Part shown: positions 52,812 through 63,998 of the stretch, one piece after another
Layout: each line of letters starts with the position of its first letter
How positions within the stretch are numbered: position 1 is the first letter of the stretch
Assembly: GCA_936440205.1 (NCBI GenBank)
Contig: OW387133.1
Span: forward strand, 11,870,001 to 11,934,000
Source: Lepidonotus clava
Taxonomy: Eukaryota; Annelida; Polychaeta; Phyllodocida; Polynoidae
Length of the DNA: 64,000 bases
Reading direction: 5' to 3'
Program-made: the position numbers and the translations under genes
Notes under the pieces: model-generated
What the model was told of the DNA's origin: nothing
The model's input: only the letters and a program-made list of their open reading frames with translations
Database searches by the model: none

Positions 52812-53837
52812 TATCTCAAGAGTCTCTCTCTAGCTTTACGTCTGAACACCACTGAAGCTACTCATCAAATGAATTGTTTCTTGCTTTGATTCGACTTAAG
52901 TACTGCTTGAAAAGGTGGCAGCAATTTTTAGCGTTATTTGAATTCAAATAATGCTGAAATGTCATTAGATGACCACTCTTTAATGTTATCACCTAGGTTC
53001 AGAAACAAGTTCTCCCCTACCATCTGAAATATCGGTTTAACTGTTGAATAAATGCCAACATGAAATGATGGTTGGATTCAAGCATTTGAATTCAAATAAT
53101 GCTTTGCTGTCAGTGGTCAGCGGTAGCGCAATGATGCTGCCACCTAGGCCCTTAGACTGGAACTATGAGACTCTGAAAGGTGGTGCCACCTAGCAGAAAA
53201 ACACTAAACTATTATTTGAGTCAAGCCATGACACATCACCCGAAATTCAACAGTTCAGGTCATTCTCAATAGAGGGCAGGTGTGTTCAATGGTTCAGGTC
53301 TTGCATAATAGAGGGCAGGTGGTTTCAATGGTTCAGGTCTTGCATAATGGAGAGCAGGTGTGTTGACTGTCTGTCACCATAGCAACATCAATTATACAAG
53401 CATCTGGGAGAACTAATCAGATTAAAGCATTTTTCTGTCGACCAATCAGAATTCATTAATTGAATTTAAAAATTCAATAGATATACCATTATTCATTAAT
53501 CCATACAAAGGAACTCATTTGCATAGCCACACCCACCCATTGTGATAATACCCACCGGAGAATGCCCAGAAATAGAAATGTTTAACCAGTTAACCAACCA
53601 CCAGGATAACACAGTCTCATTTGTAAATACCTTTATCCCCTAATGGGAGTTTAAAGTACTATTAAAGTCTCTAAATGTATAATTAAAAACTCCTAATTAT
53701 CTTTCTACATTGTTTCTTTAATTAATATCCTCCTCCCCACCCATCCATCCACCATTTCAACAACATCCAAACAGCCAAGAATAGAAATGTTTAACCAGTT
53801 AACCATCCAGGAATCACCAGCATCCTACTATACTACT

Positions 53838-53843
53838 GAAATG
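53838..53843. other. Polinton target-site duplication, right
   Basis: GAAATG, same orientation as at 39305-39310. A mirrored artefact would give CATTTC here instead. Confidence 0.88.
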
Positions 53844-54137
53844 ATGCCTTTCTTTTGTCTAATGATTATGACGGAAAGTTGATGTACAATGTTTTGACTC
53901 ATGGAAAATATAGGATCAAAATAGAATTTCTAGTAAGGAAAGTATGTGTGGGTAGCTACTAAAGAAAGGAAAACATATACCATCACCTGAAATTTATTGG
54001 GTAGACTGAAAAAAAGAGAAATCTGTTATTATTGTTGGAACGCCCTATCTGTAGAATACTTTGGTCTTGATACTGCAAATTTCTTTCTCAGCTTCTTTGA
54101 CTTCCCTCACTTGCTAGTCTAGTCTTTCTAGTAATGT

Positions 54138-54139
54138 TA

Positions 54140-54182
<43 letters not shown>
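54138..54182. repeat. (TA)n microsatellite
   Basis: Pure alternating TA run ending in ttcatag. Confidence 0.92.
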
Positions 54183-54186
<4 letters not shown>

Positions 54187-54229
54187 TAGTATAGTTTTAT
54201 GTATAGTTTGTATATATACGTATAGTTTG

Positions 54230-54295
54230 TTATATAACCTACACATAGGCTTGTAATGGCCTCGCCATTGTCAATGAAATACTTATTATTATTTA
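54230..54295 (+). repeat. LINE 3' tail, tentative
   Basis: The segment gcttgtaatggcctcgccat followed by tgtcaatgaaatacttattattatt looks like the 3' end and short repetitive tail of CR1/L2-type LINEs. The rest of the element is absent, as expected for 5'-truncated copies. Confidence 0.4.
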
Positions 54296-54390
54296 CAAGC
54301 CAGACTTACCTAATTTGTGGCTGAATGAAACCAAAAGTGGCGAATCCATTCTGCAACAAAATTGCCACTGTGGCTCAGCCAATGTGAAAT

Positions 54391-54661
54391 CTAAAGGCGG
54401 GAACCCACCAAGCGATTGAACTAAATTCTGATCGTTTCTGCCAGTTCTAGTCGCTCAGTTCTGGCTGTTTTCGACTAGAAATGGTCACAAACGACCCAAA
54501 AAGGTTTTCCTACTGAGCGATTTACCAGAAATCGCACAATGGGAACACAATTTCTGGTCATTTCTGACCATTTCTGGTCGTTTTGACCAGAACCAAGCGA
54601 CCAGAACTGATCAAAACGATCAGAATTTTAGTTTAGTCGCTCAATGGGTTCCAGCCTTTAG
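54391..54661. mobile_element. Palindromic MITE, 271 bp
   Basis: The left end, ctaaaggcgggaaccca, mirrors the right end, whose reverse complement is ctaaaggctggaaccca. Inner blocks (actaaattctgatcgtt against aacgatcagaattttagt) and repeated 'ttctggtc' motifs continue the palindrome. TA at both borders would fit a mariner-type duplication, but a 5-bp match (tgtga) is also possible. Confidence 0.75.
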
Positions 54662-56449
54662 TGTGACCCCAGGTTGAACTTGGCAAAAGGCATGTTGACT
54701 CATGTTTGCTTATTCTCTGACAAATTGAACTGCATGTACTGGGCTCCCGTGAAAATCATTATTATTCAGACTGACCTCGTGGAGAGGAGTATACATTGTC
54801 AGTCCTTTATATTTGAAATATCAGAGAAGCATGCAGCCTAGACCAGTTCATTTATAACATTTAGATTACAAGAGAGTGACTATTTTTCTAATTTAGTATT
54901 CCAAGTGACGAATTTATTTGTAAGTATTGCATAGCATAATTTCACTTTGTTTCCGATAGAATAGAATGCTAAATAAGTTATATCACACTGGTGGCATACA
55001 TCAAGCATAGGTCATAGATTCGTCCATTTAGATCGTTCAGAGTCATTATGTCTATTCTAACTCTACATTTGAAACGTTGAAATAAAGGAACATACTAGAT
55101 CCATTTGAATCAATACTATATGGCAAGACAATCTCGTCTGTGCACTGGAGAAAGTTCTCATTACTGTTTATCAATTTTGTTCATGTAACAGAGGCAAATC
55201 ATATCTATAGCCTCACAGCTTTGTAACTACTGAACTTTCCTAGGGGCGATTATAAATGATACATTTTATTTAAACGCTTATATTTTAAGCAAGTGACGTC
55301 CCTCTTTAATGGCTATTCAAATAACATGTTGCAGAATTCACTAAAGGCAATACCTCCGCTAGTAGGTATAGTACACCAGAAACACTAAACAAAGAGTATT
55401 GATACTTGACCAATATAGAAACAGGAGCCCTCTGGCAACTCACTTCGCGGCATATAACAGAGAACTGCATGTATATTCTCGTATCAAAATTGATCCACGA
55501 TATAAACAATGCGGGCACAATATCGCCGCCATAGCCTATATCTAGATTTGACGTTGACAGCTTACCTGGAGAGTTGGATTGCAGTGTATTCAACATGCGT
55601 GATATGCTCATTGGTACAGATACGTTTTATTTGAATATGTAGGAACTTCAACACGCAGTATGATAGTTGGCATCCCCCATATTATGTAGAAATTATGCAC
55701 AAAGTCAGTTACACGTTAGGCATATATTTAGGGACTTTAACCAGGCATTATTATCATGTATAGGTCCACTGAAAGTGCTGAAAGTATGGATATGTAAAGT
55801 TCAAAAGATAAACCTACTGAATTCACAAGGGTTAAAGCTGACCAATGGCATTTTCGTTCATCTGTGCGTGCAAACCTGTCGACGGACCGACGTATACAGA
55901 CTGCTATAGGTTAATTGTCTATACACGTGGAACGGTTGATCTGATATTCGTGTATCCATACACCTTGATGCTGCCGTCACCATACAGCCTACAGTCAGTA
56001 TTTATAAAATCATGCACTATTTATCGATCGATCGCTCTGGACCACACCTGTGTCAGAAAAACTACTGCATAATCAAACAAAGCCAACGGAATTCCCCTAT
56101 ACTTATCGTTATGGTTATTTTTAATAGTGAAACATTATGAGGACGTATATTGTATATAGGAATGCCCCTTATTAGAATGGGTCGAGTATTAATGCTTGAA
56201 AGAACCCTTAACTATATAAAGTAATGAAGGTTAGTCTCTACTTGCAATTCTGTTGTCGGTGCATTGAAATTATGTTGTTTGAGCTTGAAAGCAGCTAACA
56301 CCAATTAAACTTGGAATCATACAGTATACTATGTAAAATATATTCTGTTGAACCGCCCTTTTGAAAGTGGAAACTCATAACTGATTTTCTTTTATTGATA
56401 TATAACAACTGGAAGAACATAAGCCTTGTGTATATGAAGTTGTGGACAA

Positions 56450-56452
56450 TAA

Positions 56453-56483
<31 letters not shown>

Positions 56484-56485
56484 TA
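56450..56485. repeat. A-run plus (TA)n microsatellite
   Basis: A poly-A tract running directly into alternating TA. Confidence 0.9.
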
Positions 56486-57589
56486 ACTGAACTGAAGGTC
56501 TCGAAGGGTTTTAAGTATGTGACCACGATATTGTGCTGAAATAATGATTTTTATGTAATTAATATATTGCAAGTATACTAAGAAGCATCATGCAACAATT
56601 TTACATAGCGTTTAGTATTTCAAATTTACTCAATGCTGTTTAAAACTACGTTTGCAAAGTATGAATGCTCAGATACAAATTTACCAATAATGTTTCTCAA
56701 ACCTCAAACTGTTTTATATCTGGTCTCATTTGCTGTAATTGTTAAAACAACTATAATATAGGTTTGATTGGCAGATCTTAAACGGTGGTGTGGGCTGGAA
56801 ACATACTTTATTGACTGCATTTGTGTTAAAAAGAAAGAAAGGAGTTCCACCTCCCCCCCCCCCCCCTCCTTGTGAACCCACCGTTGCATGGGGCTCTGCA
56901 CAATGCCTATGCTACATGGGTGCAATAGATATGTAACCCAACCACCGGCAGTTGTAATTGTATCCCTTCAGTGCCGCCCCCTGGTGTTTATTCATTAGAC
57001 ACTGGATTTACATGTGTCCGGGCGCCGGCGGTGCCCGAAACGTTCGTTCACACTACACATTTGTGAATAAATTGATAAATGAAGAGAAGTTTTCGACAAC
57101 CCAAATTTCGATTTATAGTTACGCTAAAGTATTCCCGAACTTTCATATGATATGAATAATTATCTGAAGAAAATCCAAATGATCTAGACACATGCCCTTG
57201 AATCACTTTGTTATTCAAAACATGTAACAGTATGGCTTGAGTGATTACATGAGATAAGAATGATAATTCAGCAGAGATTTAACACACTATTAAGGATAAG
57301 TTCGGTCTATTAAGAAGTGTTTTATCCTTATGAACGCAAACATCGCGTTGGCTATATTGAATAGTTCAATGGCTGTGAATATCATTTGCATCTATAAAGT
57401 CTAATATATCCATGTAGTACTTCAATAGTGTGAACCAACCCATGTACACTGTACTTGAATACGGGTCATGAGTCTCTAACTGGGAAATTGCCAATCTATG
57501 GAGGTGACAATTATTTGGATTTTTCTGACACTAATTGCGCTAATGATGAAAATTACAAGTAATAATTCTATGGATGGTTTTGTAACATG

Positions 57590-58607
57590 TGTGACGTTCT
57601 CTGGTAAGTCGGGGTTGCCGATTCTTACAACAGAGGAACGTGGGGGTTGTTCGGGTCTCGGGGCGGACGGGGAATCCGGGCCAAGAACCGAGATGTGTTT
57701 CTAGAGTCGTGCCTCGCGCACGAGGGGGGGCTGAGCGAATCGATCGGGAATCGGCACTCGATGTCAACGGAGGACTGCGGGGGAGGGAAATTATGGTAGG
57801 GGTACGGGTCGGCCGGGGTTCGTCTCGCTCTATCTCCCAGACCAGCATTCACCCCGACCGGGCGGTCCACCCCTGAGTTCCGGTCCGCGGGGGCGACGGG
57901 CCGACGGTCGCCTATTGTTTGGTAGCGTGGGGCCGAGCATGCCGCGCCCTCGTCCCCGCGGACTTCGCTCCTTCGTTTCGTTCCCCATGTCTTCGTACCA
58001 TACTACGCCTCGGTTTCCGGGACTACTTCGGGCCTTCGTGCCTTACTTCGTTCCCTCGTTCCTCGTTCTTCGGGCCGTCGGGCCCCTTACCCTGTGTTCT
58101 ACTACCTATCTCGAACTTCGACTGTTTTGTCCTAACTTCGGCTTAATTACTCTGATCGGCTCATCTTTAGCGGTTGTTTCAGGAAAGAGGACACGTCTGG
58201 ACACCAGGAGAACTGTTAAAGAACTCTGTTTATTCGGGCCTCACCGCCCCTTTATATACTAGAGAGGTCAGCCCTGATTGGCTGCTTTCGGTCACGTGAC
58301 CTACAACTGACGTCACTTCCGGTTTATATATTCCGTTTCCGGTTTACATTTCACTTCCGGTTTACATATTTCCGGGTTTCGTTCCTTTATGTTTTCGTTC
58401 CTTACATATTCGTTCTTTACATATTCGTTCTTTACATATTCGTTCTTTTACATATTCGTGCCTCTTTTTCAGGCTTTCTATACTTTCGTTCATTATTACA
58501 TATTCGTTCCTTTACATCTATTTCGTTCTCTTACATATATTTCTACTATTACCTTATTTCTATTATTTTGACCTCTATGTATTTTGGATGAATAGCCGTT
58601 CATCACA
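57590..58607 (-). repeat. 3' LTR of the second retroelement
   Basis: 1018 bp. On the minus strand it begins TGTGATGAAC and ends GAACGTCACA, so the ends form a TGTGA/TCACA inverted repeat. A purine tract (58608-58624) precedes it and a promoter-like block lies inside. Host flank next to it is ACATG. Confidence 0.7.
58229..58376 (-). promoter_or_regulatory. Promoter of the second LTR
   Basis: In order on the minus strand: four ETS-like CCGGAA(A/G) sites (about 58376 to 58313), a palindromic CRE TGACGTCA (58308-58315), an E-box CACGTG (58293-58298), a CCAAT box (about 58277-58282), TATATAAA (58251-58258) and AATAAA (58229-58234). The order and spacing are those of a strong RNA polymerase II promoter. 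Binding itself is inferred. Confidence 0.6.
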
Positions 58608-58624
58608 CCCTCCCGCACCTTCTT
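58608..58624 (-). other. Polypurine tract
   Basis: AAGAAGGTGCGGGAGGG on the minus strand directly before the LTR start TGTGATG. It primes plus-strand DNA in LTR elements. Confidence 0.55.
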
Positions 58625-61600
58625 GAAAGGTGGGAAAACACGTTTTACAAAATTTCAAAACAGTTCATACAGCAACGACAACAGAACATACTCTAGAACC
58701 AGAAACATTTCAATCCTACGCTCCTTATCGGCAGAGGAGGAGGTGTCACCCTCTGTCCTCCCCGGTCTACTTCGGAGGGCCCCCGGGGCCTATCCGGCTA
58801 ATTATTATTTCTCTTCTTTCTTCGTTTTTCGTTCTTCGTTTTTCTCTCTTCTTAATGAAAGTTCATATAATTCGTTTTATATATCTTAGTCTCTTTTTAT
58901 CTTCGTCAGAGTTCTTATCCTGGATCTATTAGGACCCGTTTTACACCTCCTCTTTTTCTCGTCTTTAGGATGAGCGAGCCGGTCGTGGCTCTCCCACCCG
59001 GGACTGGGGATCGGTCGTGACCCCGTCGCCCCCGCTCCTCTCCTCTGGGCTCTATTTACTTAGCCCCTCGGCGCGTTTTTCCTCGCCTTTTACCCTCATT
59101 AGGACAGAGGGACCGGTCGTGGTCCTCCTGCCCGGGGCCATGGGTCGGTCGTGACCCGCAGTGCCCCCGTTCCCTTCGTTTCTCGTCGTCCAGACGTTCT
59201 CCCCTAGTTCGGGTGGAGAATCGGTCGCGACTCTCCCACCCAGAGGCCAGGGCCAGTCGTGACCCTTAGTCCTCTCGACCCTCGGTCCGTTCTTCCGTCG
59301 TCCAGACGTTCTCCGTTGTTTTTGGGTAGAGAATCGGTCGTGATTCTCCCACCCGGTCGGTCGTGACCCCTCGTTCTTCCGTAACTATTACTCTTCTCTG
59401 CGTTCTCTTAGGTGATGATGATGATTTTAAGGATGAGTTGAAGAAGAAAGACTGAAGTTTTTGTAGATAGAATGTTCTTTTTGGACTTCGCACCCTCGGT
59501 CGCCTCGGCATTCAGAGCCCTCCAGTGACTTTTTCACGTTTGGCAAGGACAACATGTTCGAGCCAGAGGCCAAGGTACCCAAAGAAGAAGATGGCGTTGT
59601 ATGTGGAAAGGAACTTAACTTCATGCATTAAAGCCTAGAGTGGAAGCTTCAGCAGACGACGTCGCGGGTTTCGTGCTATTTGTCACAGTGAAACTTTGAG
59701 ATGGAGTCCGGGTGAAGGTAAGACTGAGAAGATTAGAATCATTAATTATCGATGAGGTGTCCGTTTTCCGTACAGGAACTGAAGTTTGACTTTTACGACA
59801 CATGTCCTCGTGGTTAACCCAGCACCAAGACGTTCAGTCCTCGACCGCGTCGACACACTCGAAGATTTCAGGATTTCAGAAAGAGATGTCGGAGAGAGTC
59901 CACCATAGTAAAGTATTTCCGTCACCGTTCCGGGCCCAAGTGGCATGACAACAACCGGAACGGAGACCCGATTAAGAAGATAATTTTGATGAAGTTTCTT
60001 TTGATGACAGGAGCCGGTGCCTCTCATCCCTCCCCCCCTCCGTAAGCAACGGCAGGAAGACAATCCTCTTTGGGGCGAGAGGGAGGCTCCTTCGTTCCAC
60101 TGATGAGATGATTTTCCTAAGAAGAGGATTCCTGCTTCGGGCACTCGGGCCCTCGTTCGTTTCCTAGGCTCTCGGGCCTCGCTCTGTTTACTAAGTTTTT
60201 CTCTTCGTCCTCCCGGAGGACCATGCTTTTAGACGATTTTCGTGAGACTGTAATACCAACAAATAGTTCGTTAATAGAAGTAAGTTTAAGATCCGGTCTG
60301 GTTTGATTCTGGAGTAAGGCCACAGTCGTCCACGGTGCCATGTCACATTGCATGAAGCCACTATGCCTATGACGAACGCCGAGACAACAGCTCCGAGCCG
60401 TTCCGGGCTGCTCCTAGGTACGGCGGTTCGAAGTTGGTAAGTTGAAGATATTAGTGAGAAGGAGAGGAAGAAGCCGTAGAAAGTGAAGATGGACGACATC
60501 AACCGGGATCTGCACCCAATGTCAACCTCTGAGATCCGGAACGGGCCCATTCTCAAAAAAATAGCATATAGAGAACTCATCCGATGTCGAACTCCAAGAA
60601 GGATCGCTCCTCGTCGCTCTTTGCAGACCTCTTGAGGCGTCTATCAAGGCATCCGCGGCCGACGTTCCAAGCACCACCTCCCTGTATATTTCAAAGACTA
60701 CTTCCCTATATGTTTCAAAGACTATTTTGTTTCGTTTCTTGTTCATGTATTGCTTCGGTCGGTCACGAGCCAGGGCCCCTAAGTTATCGTCCCTGCTCGT
60801 GCCTTGGTCCTCCGGGAGACATCTACGACTCGCCGCAATCCTTTCACGACTCGCTGCATCAACTCTGGCACGATAAAACCAGCATTCAGGTCGAAAAATT
60901 CCATTTTGCCGCTCTTCGTATGCGGTAAGAGGCTGAAGACAAGGAAACTCAGAAGATGATGGTACATGAATCCGGGCTCATCCACATTCTGATCGATCCA
61001 TCCGAGATCAAGAAGACAAAGTTGCAGGGAGTAGAAGTGCCGCTAGAGGACAGAGGTCGTCTCCTCCTCGCCCCCAGATCGCTCAAGGCAGCACGGGAGA
61101 AGGGTTTTCAGTCTTGGCCCGCGCCAGCCTTTCCTCCAGCGGCGAGTCGCCGGCCCACCGGTACCTTATTTACCCCGGCACGACCGTCGACTCAAAGACT
61201 ACAATGACAACACTATCTGTCCATTCTGATTTCCTTTCTTCGATTCCGCCTCCCAACTTTCACTCTCGCTCCTGGGCCGCCCGGCCCGCTATCCATTTGA
61301 TTTCCGCGACCGGACGATCCCGTTCCACCTGCTCGGTCCCAACCAACGCAGCGGGCTCCAGGGAAGAAGAGGAACAGCTACAAACTTGTCTTTCCTCCTA
61401 GCGCCTCCTCCCGTTCCGTATTCGCCCCGCAGGCTTGGTAAGTTCGTTCCAGTCATGGACCCTCCAGCTCGCTGATTACACTCAACACCTCCTAACACAT
61501 GTGGTTTCGTTCACTTCCGCAAGAAGATTCCCATAAAGAAACTAGTAGGAATAAATTAAGATAAGAATGTTCGAGCCCGCCAGTCCGTTCCCGATGAGTT

Positions 61601-61838
61601 TAAGTAAAGTTTCGGGCCCGTCCAGCGGTCTCCAGGAGAGTCTTTTATCCAGGCTTCGGCCTCCTGTGCGGCTCAGGTACCTCCGCCTCGGCCCGGTTCT
61701 CTCCCTGGGGGTTTGACACTATGGGTGAGGAGCCAACGCCCCGTAATCCCTCCCCACCCGACTCGCGACGCGCCATCTTCCGTCTCTGGTTCCGTCGCGC
61801 TGTTTTTCTTCCGTGCAAGACCTCGAGCAGCATCTACT
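58625..61838. other. Internal region between LTR and gag-like ORF
   Basis: 3.2 kb with only short frames on either strand and no recognised domain. It contains a GC-rich tandem repeat (58976-59370). It may be the remainder of a pol region or untranslated sequence; nothing decides this. Confidence 0.5.
58976..59370. repeat. GC-rich tandem repeat
   Basis: About four diverged units at roughly 58976, 59107, 59213 and 59327. Each holds '(a/c)cggtcg(t/c)g(g/a)ctctcccaccc' followed by 'ggtcggtcgtgaccc', and the last two also share gtcgtccagacgttctcc. Confidence 0.65.
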
Positions 61839-63998
61839 TCACCCTTCTTCTTGGCGTCGGATCGGTAGCAACAGTCTCTCCTCCCTAGCGGGGAGCTCGA
61901 GAAGCTGATCCACCATTCCGCTCTGTTTTTCCGCCTCTCTTGTCGCCTTCAACAAGTCATCCAGTTGATCCTCGTTTTTGTACATCACTAGGGTCTGAGC
62001 CAATTGGACGGTCCGGTTGTGTTCGTTAACTAGCCGGTCGACCCCCGGGAACTCCCTGGTCAACGGCCCCAGTGCCGCCGTCGGGAACTGTGCCATCGCT
62101 TCTTCAAATGTCTCTGGCTTGCGGCCCGTTTCTAGTGCCATCAGGAACGCCATAGACGCCGAAGCCATTGCTCTTGTCTTGGCCGTCATTCCTCGCACCT
62201 CCTTCGGGGGCCACACCAGTTGCACCCGAATGGCCTCTTCCGCGTCCCAGTCTCGTACCGCTCGCGCCGTTACCGGAAAGTGTCCCTGTAAGACCTGGTG
62301 AATGGCCTGTGTCCGTAATAACTTGAGTCTCGGTGTTTCTTTAGATGGTCCTGCCGTCGGTATCTCCGTTCCTATGGACCCGAACACTGAATCCGCTCCC
62401 GACTCGTCCAATTCTTGCTTCTCCGGCTCGTATCCTCTGGTCTCGGCCTGCCCCAACTCCATGTCCTCTGAGTCCTCCACCTCCGCGTCCATGGACTGGG
62501 CAGCCGGTATTTGTAATCTGTGTATCACAACCCGCGGTTGTAGCGCTCGCCCGTGTTTATCCTCGTCCTTGAGTGGGGTATCCGGTCCTGGCGGCGATCC
62601 CATACGTTCGGGCGACGGTGGTCCCGGGGTCTCCTCCGATCCTTGCGACCCGAAAAACGAGCTCCCCAAACTGGCTCGAGTCAGGTTGTCAACCGCCGCC
62701 CGTGTCTCTGGCGTGTCTGGTGCTACCGTAATGTCTCTCATTCGTTTCAGTCCCGGGGGCGGCACTATCGGCTGCTTACATACCATCTTCTCCAGGGGTG
62801 AATCCGCTCTCGCCGGGGTAGGGGTAGAGAACAGCGGCTGTGTCGAGGCCATCGACGCCGTGTCCTCCGGTCTGGCCGCATGCCGAACATACTTTACTTT
62901 CTCCACTCGCCCCGACGGTTTGAGTCCCTGCCTTTCTGCCATCTCGCGTAGAAACCTCCCTAGGTACAATGCTTCTCTTTCCACCAGCCGGCCTCCCTGT
63001 GCTTCCCGAATGCTGTCCTCCAGCTCCCGGTCGGATCTTGCCTCGTGGTAACCCCTGAACGATCCCTCCCGGTTCATTGTTCCTTTTAAATATCCGGGGT
63101 ACCTCGGGTGTCGTGATTCGTATATCACTGATTTCTTATGAACTGTCATCATAGTAAATTGTGCGTCGCTACAAGGTGGTTCTAGTCCCGTGGTCCGTCT
63201 GACTCCTGTCGAGGTCTCAGGCTGTGATGGTCCCAGCTCTCCCGTGCTACTAGACTCAGCAATAATCAAGGACCGATCGCTTCGGACCGACATACTCCTG
63301 CCTGACTCCGACTGGTCCGAACTCGTTCCCTCCTCCAATTCTCTCGGGACTTTCTTGACCTTTTTCCACTTCTTCTTTCGCGACGGCTCCTCCGCCGGGC
63401 ATCCCTGCGTCGGGGGCCTCTTGAAAGCGAGCGGCTCCTCTTCCTCTTTTACTTTCAGACGTTGGTCGTCGGACGAGCTCACCAATTCCACCACCTCAGC
63501 CCCCGGTGGTATTCCTGAGCAACCCGGCTTCGGGGTGGGTGTGGATGTCCGTCCTTTTCCTCTGCCCGGGAGTCCTCGTCCTCTCGGTTCCCGTGGTTCT
63601 CCCTGGGCGTTTAACTTCTTAATTCGACTCTGTACCAACCCTGATATTTGGTCTGGTGTCAGGAGTGGTTTCGGGTTGACCACGGCTCGGCTCGCGCTTC
63701 GCGGCGACTCGGTGGCTTCCTTCCGCACTCCTTTCGCGGCCCTCCGAGGGGAACGACGCGTGGGTGTCGATCGTTCCGCTACCTCGGCCAGGGGTCCCTT
63801 CCCTGCTGCTTTGGCTGCTTGGGCTCCCTCGCCGGCCTCGTCGGCCTCTGATCCTTCTTCGGTTGCTACCTGCTCCGGCTGCTCGGCGTCGCTGTCCTCG
63901 GATCCTCTCGACGCCCTCGGGTAGTAAGGTACGCGGATATGCCGTCGCGGCCTCTCCGGTGCCTCATTATCCACCGCCCTCTCAGGGGGTTGAAACCC
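61839..63998 (-). CDS. Gag-like ORF of the second retroelement, partial at window edge
   Basis: At least 719 codons on the minus strand, open to the window edge with no ATG in reach at its start. The N-terminal 250 residues are disordered and charged, with AT-hook-like and nuclear-signal-like stretches (TRRSPRRAAKG, RKKKWKKVKKVPREL). The middle is Pro/Ser-rich. The last about 140 residues look helical and folded (LLRTQAIHQVLQGHFPVTAR to QAEKQSG-type segments). No zinc knuckle or RT is seen. The position behind an LTR and the layout (disordered, then helical domain) suggest Gag; the family is unknown, and a captured host protein cannot be excluded. Confidence 0.5.
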   Translation of the reverse strand, partial: GFQPPERAVDNEAPERPRRHIRVPYYPRASRGSEDSDAEQPEQVATEEGSEADEAGEGAQAAKAAGKGPLAEVAERSTPTRRSPRRAAKGVRKEATESPRSASRAVVNPKPLLTPDQISGLVQSRIKKLNAQGEPREPRGRGLPGRGKGRTSTPTPKPGCSGIPPGAEVVELVSSSDDQRLKVKEEEEPLAFKRPPTQGCPAEEPSRKKKWKKVKKVPRELEEGTSSDQSESGRSMSVRSDRSLIIAESSSTGELGPSQPETSTGVRRTTGLEPPCSDAQFTMMTVHKKSVIYESRHPRYPGYLKGTMNREGSFRGYHEARSDRELEDSIREAQGGRLVEREALYLGRFLREMAERQGLKPSGRVEKVKYVRHAARPEDTASMASTQPLFSTPTPARADSPLEKMVCKQPIVPPPGLKRMRDITVAPDTPETRAAVDNLTRASLGSSFFGSQGSEETPGPPSPERMGSPPGPDTPLKDEDKHGRALQPRVVIHRLQIPAAQSMDAEVEDSEDMELGQAETRGYEPEKQELDESGADSVFGSIGTEIPTAGPSKETPRLKLLRTQAIHQVLQGHFPVTARAVRDWDAEEAIRVQLVWPPKEVRGMTAKTRAMASASMAFLMALETGRKPETFEEAMAQFPTAALGPLTREFPGVDRLVNEHNRTVQLAQTLVMYKNEDQLDDLLKATREAEKQSGMVDQLLELPAREERLLLPIRRQEEG

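Larger units (their letters stand above)
39311..53837. mobile_element. Palindromic Polinton/Maverick element
   Basis: 14,527 bp. It begins AGTAGTATAG and ends CTATACTACT (the AG...CT ends typical of Polintons) and is flanked by a direct 6-bp duplication GAAATG (39305-39310, 53838-53843), also the family's hallmark. Arm 1 (39311-46559) and arm 2 (46589-53837) are inverted copies of exactly 7249 bp with only a few substitutions; a 29-bp unique spacer separates them. Any position x in one arm maps to 93148 minus x in the other. Each arm encodes ATPase, a small conserved ORF, a proline-rich ORF, integrase, a penton-like protein, a basic protein and a major-capsid-like protein. Neither DNA polymerase B nor the usual protease is seen. 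Confidence 0.92.
53844..57589. other. Host interval without a recognisable gene
   Basis: AT-rich sequence with a TA microsatellite, a LINE-tail-like segment, a 271-bp palindromic MITE and scattered short frames. The ORFs at 55306-55611 and 55667-55909 have no visible domain. No host gene is supported. Confidence 0.5.

Noticed and set aside
39311-53837. The Polinton palindrome as a plain missed-adapter or assembly artefact
   Set aside because: A folded read would mirror the flanks too and turn GAAATG into CATTTC on the right. Instead the duplication is direct, flanks differ, a unique 29-bp spacer is present and the arms differ at a few bases. Only raw reads can settle it fully.
62302-63924. 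Plus-strand ORFs opposite the gag-like ORF
   Set aside because: Ser/Pro-rich reverse-strand shadows caused by the high GC content of the minus-strand frame.
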